From Buxus sempervirens (Eukaryota; Streptophyta; Magnoliopsida; Buxales; Buxaceae): a stretch of DNA of 64,000 bases. The position numbers were made by a program, and so were the translations under genes. The stretch lies in the NCBI GenBank assembly GCA_947561395.2, contig OX387183.1, positions 37,306,901 through 37,370,900 on the forward strand, given 5' to 3'. Under the pieces are notes generated by a model that was not told the origin of the DNA, did no database searches, and saw nothing but the letters and a program-made list of their open reading frames with translations. Shown in pieces: positions 58,388 to 64,000 of this stretch (position 1 is its first letter; each line of letters starts with the position of its first letter).

Positions 58388-59240
58388 CATTATATGCTTA
58401 GCCACACAATCCTACTGATCTCAAGCTTGAATCCTTTGAAGTATATCTTTGAGAAGCCGATCTCCACTGGGAGGATGGCCAGGTGGCAAGTCCATTTATC
58501 TGGGTACGACATCGTATACACAACAAGGAAGACAATAAAAGGGTAGGCAGTAGTGGATCATTTAGCCGAGCATCCCTTACCAAACTACTACCCACTCTTT
58601 ACTGGCTTTCCGGACAAGGATGTAATGTGTACCGCATCGACGGAGGAGGCAAAGGAAATCGAATGGCAGATGTTCTTTGACGGAGCAGTAAATGTTAATG
58701 GAAAAGGGATTAGAGCAGTACTGATATCCCCAGAAGGTGTCCATCACCCGATAGGGGCAAAACTCTTATTCGATTGCACCACAACATGACAGAATACGAA
58801 GCATGTATATTAGGCTTGCGAGCGGCAATCGAAATGCACATACAAGAGCTAAAGGTATTTGGTGACTCTAGTCTGATCATCTACTAAGTAATGGGAGACT
58901 GGAGAACCAAAGATGTAAAGTTGGTGCCATATCAGGAACTGATCAAGGAGTTGGAGGAGCAATTTGAAAGCGTGACATTTGACTATATGCTGTGAGATAA
59001 GAATCAGTTCGTAGATGCCTTAGCAACACTGGCGTCCATGGCAACCATCACTGATGACACTTGGGTGCAACCTCTAGAGATAGAGGTTCGATGCTATCCT
59101 GTGTACTACTTCAGCATTTAGAAGAGTGGGCCTGAAGAAGAACCTTGGTATGCAGACATCGAGAGATACCTTAAAGACAGGGTTTTACCAAAAAGTGCTA
59201 CGACAGCAAAAAAAGCGCACAATTTAGAGACTGGCTAGAC
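58388..59240 (+). pseudogene. G2 RNase H end and second, archaeal-type RNase H
   Basis: After the connection region, a second RNase H fold appears: WQMFFDGAVNVNGKGIRAVL (Asp at 58679-58681), EYEACILGLRAAIEM (Glu near 58792-58800, after a one-base deletion), FGDSSLIIY (Asp 58864-58866) and FVDALATLASMA (Asp 59014-59016). This D-E-D-D domain between RNase H and integrase is the additional archaeal-type RNase H that marks Tat/Ogre elements. All four acidic residues are still encoded, but frameshifts and stops break it. Confidence 0.8.
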
Positions 59241-59994
59241 AGTTCTTCAACAATGGAGGCAAAGTGTACAAAAAATCGTACAATGACTCACTATTGCTAT
59301 GTGTCAGGGAGGATAAGACACGTAAGTTGATTGATGAAGTCCATGGAGGCTTGTGTGGTGCACACATGAATGGGCACATGTTAGAAAGGAAGATTTTGAG
59401 GATGGGCTACTATTGGTTAATAGTGTAGTCAGATTGTTACGTCCATTTCAAGAATGCCAGTTGTGTCAGATTTATGCAAATAACATCTATACGCCACCAA
59501 ACACCTTGTATTTAATGGCGTTACCGTGGCCGTTCGCTATATGGGGGATCGACATGATTGGCCAAATCCATTCGAAGGCGTCGAATGGACATCGATTCAT
59601 CTTGGTCGTGGTCGATTATTTCACCAAGTGGGTTGAAGCCATGTCCTTTATAGACGTGAAGAAGTCCCATGTACTCAAGTTCATCAGGAACAACATAGTT
59701 TGCCACTACAGTGTACCCGACGAGCTCATCACCAATAATGCAAAGAATCTGAACAATAAGGACATGGAAAAGATGTGCGAGGATCTAAAAATCAGACATC
59801 TGAACTCCACGGCCTATCGACCCAAGATGAATAGAGCATTAGAGGCTACTGTAAGCACCTCATTTTTGCGCTCCCAAAAAAAAAAAAAAAAAACCAAAAA
59901 TGCAAACCCTGGACAGAAAGTCAAACCCTAAGGGGTGAAAAGTTGACTTTTTGATCAAGTGAAAATTGGCCACCTCGCTTTATGCCATTGGATA

Positions 59995-60720
59995 GAGAAT
60001 CTCGACATGGTTCCAACGCAACTGAGTTTGCAGGAATCGGGTCCGGATGAAGGTTCTGCGGGCGGTCAAACTTAAGGAAAAGCCAAGAGTTGACTTTTCC
60101 TCGAATTCCGTGCCAAGTACCTAGCTTTATGCCATTGGATAGAGAATCTCGACACGGTTCCAACGCAACTGATTTTGCAGGAATCGGGATCCGGATGAAG
60201 GTTCTGCGGGCGGTCAAACCTGAGCAGAGCCAAAAGTTGACTTTCTGCTAAAATCCGATCCAGAGGCCTACCCCTAGGTCATTGGATAGAGAATCTCGAC
60301 ACGGTTTCAACGCAACCGAGTTGGCAGGAATCGGGGTCCGGATGAAGGTTCTGCGGGCGGTCAAACCTGAGAAGAGCCAAAAGTTGACTTTCTGCCAAAA
60401 TCCGATCCAGAGGCCTAGCCCTAGGTCATTGGATAGATAATCTCGACACGGTTCCAACGCAACCGAGTTTGCAGGAATCGGGGTCCGGATGAGGGTTCTG
60501 CGGGCGGTCAAACTTGAGCAGAGCCAAAAGTTGACTTTCTGCTAAAATCCGATCCGGAGGCCTACCCCTAGGTCATGGGATGGAGGGCTCCGATACGATT
60601 CTAATGAAACTAAGTTTGCCCAGATCGGAGTCCGGATGAAGGAAATATGAGCTGACGAAATTCCCGGGCAGCAAAACCGGCAATCTGCACACGTGGCAAA
60701 AAGCTGCACACGTGGCGAAT
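59995..60720 (+). repeat. 147-bp subrepeats in solo LTR copy 3
   Basis: The GAGAAT position falls at 59995, 60142, 60289, 60436 and a diverged 60583; all intervals are 147. Confidence 0.92.
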
Positions 60721-60993
60721 TGCGCAGGAAAATATCTCGGGGATTAAATCCGTAAATATCCAAACATACGAAATATCCCAGGGACTAAATCCGTGAAAAT
60801 CCAAGAATATCGGATTAAATCAAAAATTGCCAGGGACTAAATCTGAATTTTTTAGATTTTTACGTCCGGCGAGCGGCGGCATTAAATGATTTTCATCATT
60901 ATGCCGCTCGCGCAGACGTGGCGAGCGGGTTTGCGCCCACCTTGAGCTGGGCGCCAAGGTGAGCGGCACCCCCTTTTTTCGGGCCTATATAAG
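60690..60993 (+). promoter_or_regulatory. Promoter of solo LTR copy 3
   Basis: CACGTGGC at 60690-60697 and 60709-60716; TATATAAG at 60986-60993 followed by CCGCGCG. Confidence 0.65.
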
Positions 60994-63617
60994 CCGCGCG
61001 ACTTTTCGCGCAGAAAGGTTGGAAAATTTCGGAAAAAAAGCTAAGTGTTGGAAGATTTTTTGGTTAAAAAGTTTTGGCTGTCAAGACTTCTGTTTGCCTT
61101 CCCTCTTTCGTCCGAGCTCCCTCTGGGCTCATCCCTCATTGACTCCTGAGCTCCCAGAACACCCCACCCGCCTGATCACCCCTTTTCCCCTTTGTCTTCT
61201 CCACTGTCGCACGAAGCCTAAAAAAGGGGAGGTTGCTGTTGGAGGTTCAAAGGAAGGAAGCTCCAGCACTTTCGTCTCAAGGAGGATTCATCTCAAGGAG
61301 GAGCCTCCACCCTGCACGTGAGCTTACAGAACCTCAGGTATTGTTCCCCATCTATTTTTATTTCACATATATCAAGATGGGATTTATCTAAGCATGCTAT
61401 CGGGCTTGTTCTTTCTCTTTACTGTAACATGCATGTTCTTGTATTTTCGGTGACACGGAGGTCTCCGAGGGTAAGGGAGACCCATGAGGATGTAGGAAGC
61501 TTGGCCATCCCACTTTAGACCACCCTGGCCACTATTCGGAGAGTTATTTTTTTTTTTTTTTTTTGGTTGATCATTCAGTAAAGTAAAGGGAGTCTGTTCC
61601 CTCGCTTCAAACACGTCTTTTGTATCCCTGTAACCCCCCTTCGACTTCCCTTCTTCGGATGTTAGCGTGCCTTCGGATATTAGTGTGCATGCTTGAGGTC
61701 CAGCCGGTTGGAGGAAAATGCATGTAATGTCTGCATGCTGTTTTTTTTTGTTTTTATTGTGCTGTACTTGCTAACATGCCCCCCAACCCCCTGCCTATGT
61801 TGCTTGCTCCTTGTGGTGCCCCTGTAAGCATGCTCCCATCACCCCCCTTTTTTTTTAAGATATTAATGCATCTGTACCAGTTTTTTATCGGGTTTGTTTT
61901 CTTTTAAGAGGTTTTGGGTTGTAGGATGAAGCATGAAGCATGTTTAGATTAATTTGAACGCAAGTCTAGGTGCCTTCTGGGGAGTGGTCGAAGCCCGGGG
62001 AAGTGTTCTGGGCATATTATTCGTGAAGTATTTTGAATGCATGTTTGCATTGTGAGTTTTCTGGGTTTTCAAAACTTGAAATAAAATGTGTTTAGATTAA
62101 ATCCAAAATTAGTTGGGAGGTGTTTTGGGCATGTTGGGAGGCCAGTGGAACAGTTACAGACCGAAAAAAGTCGGCCAGAGTTGGAGATCTCAAAAAAACA
62201 GAGAGTTGAAAATCGCAGCGAGCTGCCGCCCACCTGGCGCTCACCTGGCGCCTAGGAGGTGGGCGCCCCTTTCATCTCACTTCCCGCCGAGCTGGCGCCC
62301 ACCTGGCGCTCAGCTCGCGCCTACTAAAAACCAAGCGAAATTCTGGCGCCCTTCTCGCGCCCATCTCGCGCTCACCTCCCGCCCAGCTCGCGCTCACCTG
62401 GTATCGGGTGAGCGCCAGGTCAAAATTTCGCCAGGATTCTAGCGCCTATCTGGCGTGAGCGCCAGGTCCAAAACAGGCCGAATTGTTATTTTTTTTGAAA
62501 ATTCCAAAAATACCCTTTACCATACCGCGGGGGCCTTCGCCCCCCGCACCCCCCACCCCTTTGTTCGCTGCGCATCCAACTCGTACCTTGGTACGGGGAG
62601 GGCCCCCGGGTACCTCCCCTTGGACCCAGCACAAAGAGCCAGTTTTTTTTCTGACAAAGTGTCCATCTTGTGTTTTTTCCGTGATTATTGCTAGATTTGA
62701 ATGCCATTTCCGAACCGGATAAACCAGTAGGGTTTCCGGGTCACCCGGAAACCCAATGTGGGACTTGGACCCCCGGTCCAACTTGACTTCCAGTGGGCCT
62801 TCCAACGGGGCCCACCCAGCCCAATAAACACCAAAGCATGCCATTAAATAACTTAAGTAAAAACGAACAATTTGAACCGGGCGGGCCAAACCCAATACGG
62901 CCCACCCGAGCCTTGTTATGTGAAATTGATGCATGAATTGCGTGGTTTGGCCGAGACCAAGGGCAAGGGCCTACCGGGCCCGCCAAAGCCCACCAACCGA
63001 ACCAAGGAAGGGTGCAAACCCTGATCTCTGGTAACTTGGGCTTACAAGCCCAAATTTGGACTACGGGCCCCAAGCCCAGTGTCCAACTCACTTTGGCAGA
63101 TTAAAAAGATAAATCCAATAAAAATACTTGGCCACCATGTGGGCCCACCTTAGGGGCCCACAAACCAGTCCGGCCCACTTGTGCATGAAAAACACTTAAT
63201 CTTCAAATCTGAACTTAAAGTAAAATCAATTGAACTAACCAAAGCCCAAAGGACCTCTCAGGCTAGACTGAGGTCCACAAGGGTACACGGGCTTCACTAA
63301 GCCCACCAAGGATACCGTGGGCCTTCCAACAGGGCCCACCCAACCAGACCCAGATCACCTAATTAAACAAGATAAAAGCAATTAAAGGGACCCACACCAC
63401 TCAGGTGGTCCCGCCAGACTTAACCAAACTGCATATCGGATTAGGAATCGGGTGAGACCAATGGAAGCTGACTCAAACCAGGGAACCCACGGGATCCGTC
63501 ATCCGACGGGGTGGACCGGGGTGTCTACGGACTTCCCCAGACCGCAACCGAGAACAGACTTAGAATCTCAAGCCGCAGACCAAAAGCCCTAATAGACAGG
63601 ATTAGGCACCCAGGTGT

Positions 63618-63649
63618 CCGCCTGCACCCCATCAGGCGGTGGCGACTCC
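63618..63649 (+). other. U5 hairpin and primer-site-like motif of solo LTR copy 3
   Basis: Arms CCGCCTG (63618-63624) and CAGGCGG (63633-63639), then TGGCGACTCC (63640-63649). Confidence 0.75.
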
Positions 63650-64000
63650 GAATTACCCCGTGCCGTGTTTCCCACGCGCGCACAGCTACCAATAAGAATC
63701 TAAAGAAGATACTTGAAAAGATGGTAGTCACCTACAAAGACTAGCATGAGAAGTTGCCTTATGCACTGCACGCATACCGAACATTGACTGGGGCAACTCC
63801 CTTCTCCCTTGTGTACAGAATGGAAGCAGTCCTCCCTGTGGAAGTATAGATCCCCTCACTTAGAATTCTAAAAGAATCAGAGATTGATGACATCAAGTGG
63901 GAAGAATCGAGATTTGACCAATTATAGTTGTTGGATGAGAAGAGAATCAAGGCTTTGTGCCATGGCCAACTCTACTAGCAAAGAGTGGCGCGAGCCTACA

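Larger units (their letters stand above)
59850..63684 (+). mobile_element. Solo LTR (family A, copy 3), 3835 bp, inside G2 integrase
   Basis: From TGTAAGCACC to CGCGCACA, flanked by GCTAC (59845-59849, 63685-63689). Layout matches copy 2: 147-bp subrepeats, paired G-boxes, TATATAAG (60986), a donor-like CAG|GTATT (after 61337), a GGCGCCCAC word cluster (62220-62470), a CCGCGGGGG-rich hairpin stretch (62525-62555), GGGCC blocks (62796, 63319) and the U5 hairpin (63618-63649). Confidence 0.95.
14806..64000 (+). mobile_element. G2: degraded autonomous Tat/Ogre-type Ty3/gypsy element, host of all later insertions
   Basis: Parts in order are 5' LTR (14806-17688), primer site (17692), leader (to 18064, then 45785-46928), ORF1 (46929-48350), tandem arrays (51150-52340), gag (52555-54170), protease, RT, RNase H, archaeal-type RNase H and integrase running past 64000. 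Continuity across the 27.7 kb gap between 18064 and 45785 is shown by the matching duplication GATGA and by the uninterrupted leader of G1 at 100-250. ORF1 plus the dual RNase H place it in the Tat/Ogre lineage. Every gene carries stops and frameshifts. Confidence 0.88.
59241..64000 (+). pseudogene. G2 integrase, interrupted by a solo LTR and running off the window
   Basis: The zinc region (VHGGLCGAHMNGHMLERKIL, then the Cys part in shifted frames) is followed by the core: GIDMIGQIHSKASNGHRFIL (Asp 59551-59553), then ELITNNAKNLN, where the second catalytic Asp is replaced by Asn (59734-59736), and the Glu at 59842-59844, spacing D/N-X35-E. The solo LTR enters at 59850. After it and the second GCTAC, coding resumes with ATNKNLKKILEKMVVTYKD, then LPYALHAYRTLTGATPFSLVYRMEAVLPVEV and IKALCHGQLY, with TAG stops at 63742-63744, 63847-63849 and later. 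The C-terminal domain and 3' LTR lie outside the window. Confidence 0.88.

Overview
The window is plant nuclear DNA made entirely of LTR retrotransposons. I found no host gene, tRNA, rRNA or bacterial-type feature. The elements are Ty3/gypsy of the Tat/Ogre type (very long LTRs, an extra ORF upstream of gag, and a second RNase H of archaeal type) and Ty1/copia of the Sirevirus/SIRE type (tRNA-iMet primer site, a gag with two CCHC knuckles, and an extra ORF after pol). This mixture suggests a flowering plant with a large, repeat-rich genome. I cannot name the species.

Layout. Positions 1-13728 are the right part of gypsy element G1: leader, tandem arrays, broken gag, long non-coding 3' region and 3' LTR. 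It has no pol and no ORF1. Positions 13729-14349 are an inverted remnant of a related element (G3), followed by an unrelated LTR fragment (14350-14805). From 14806 to the window end lies a second gypsy element, G2: 5' LTR 14806-17688, primer site, leader, ORF1 (46929-48350), two tandem arrays, gag (52555-54170), protease, RT, RNase H, archaeal-type RNase H and integrase (to 64000). All of its coding parts are degraded.

G2 is interrupted by nested insertions. A minus-strand solo LTR split into 18065-18846 and 45077-45784 (TSD GATGA) is itself interrupted by a TGTGAG-ended LTR fragment. That fragment is in turn interrupted by a tandem copia complex, LTR1-internal-LTR2-internal-LTR3 (18958-45076). 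The second copia internal region carries two further solo LTRs, one in its primer site (29369-32138, TSD GTATC) and one in its third ORF (38738-42557, TSD CCAAT). G2 also carries solo LTRs at 48606-51000 (TSD CTCGG) and inside integrase at 59850-63684 (TSD GCTAC). G1 gag carries one at 4453-7401 (TSD CCGGG). Nesting reaches about five levels.

The main points of interest are: a covarying hairpin beside a primer-site-like motif near the 3' end of every long LTR; exact 147-bp subrepeats inside three of them; private palindromic words that occur both upstream of the TATA box and about 1 kb downstream; conserved splice donors in the LTRs matched by acceptors just before gag; a third copia ORF with its own TATA box and a likely leader intron; and a chimeric middle copia LTR that records an LTR-LTR crossover.
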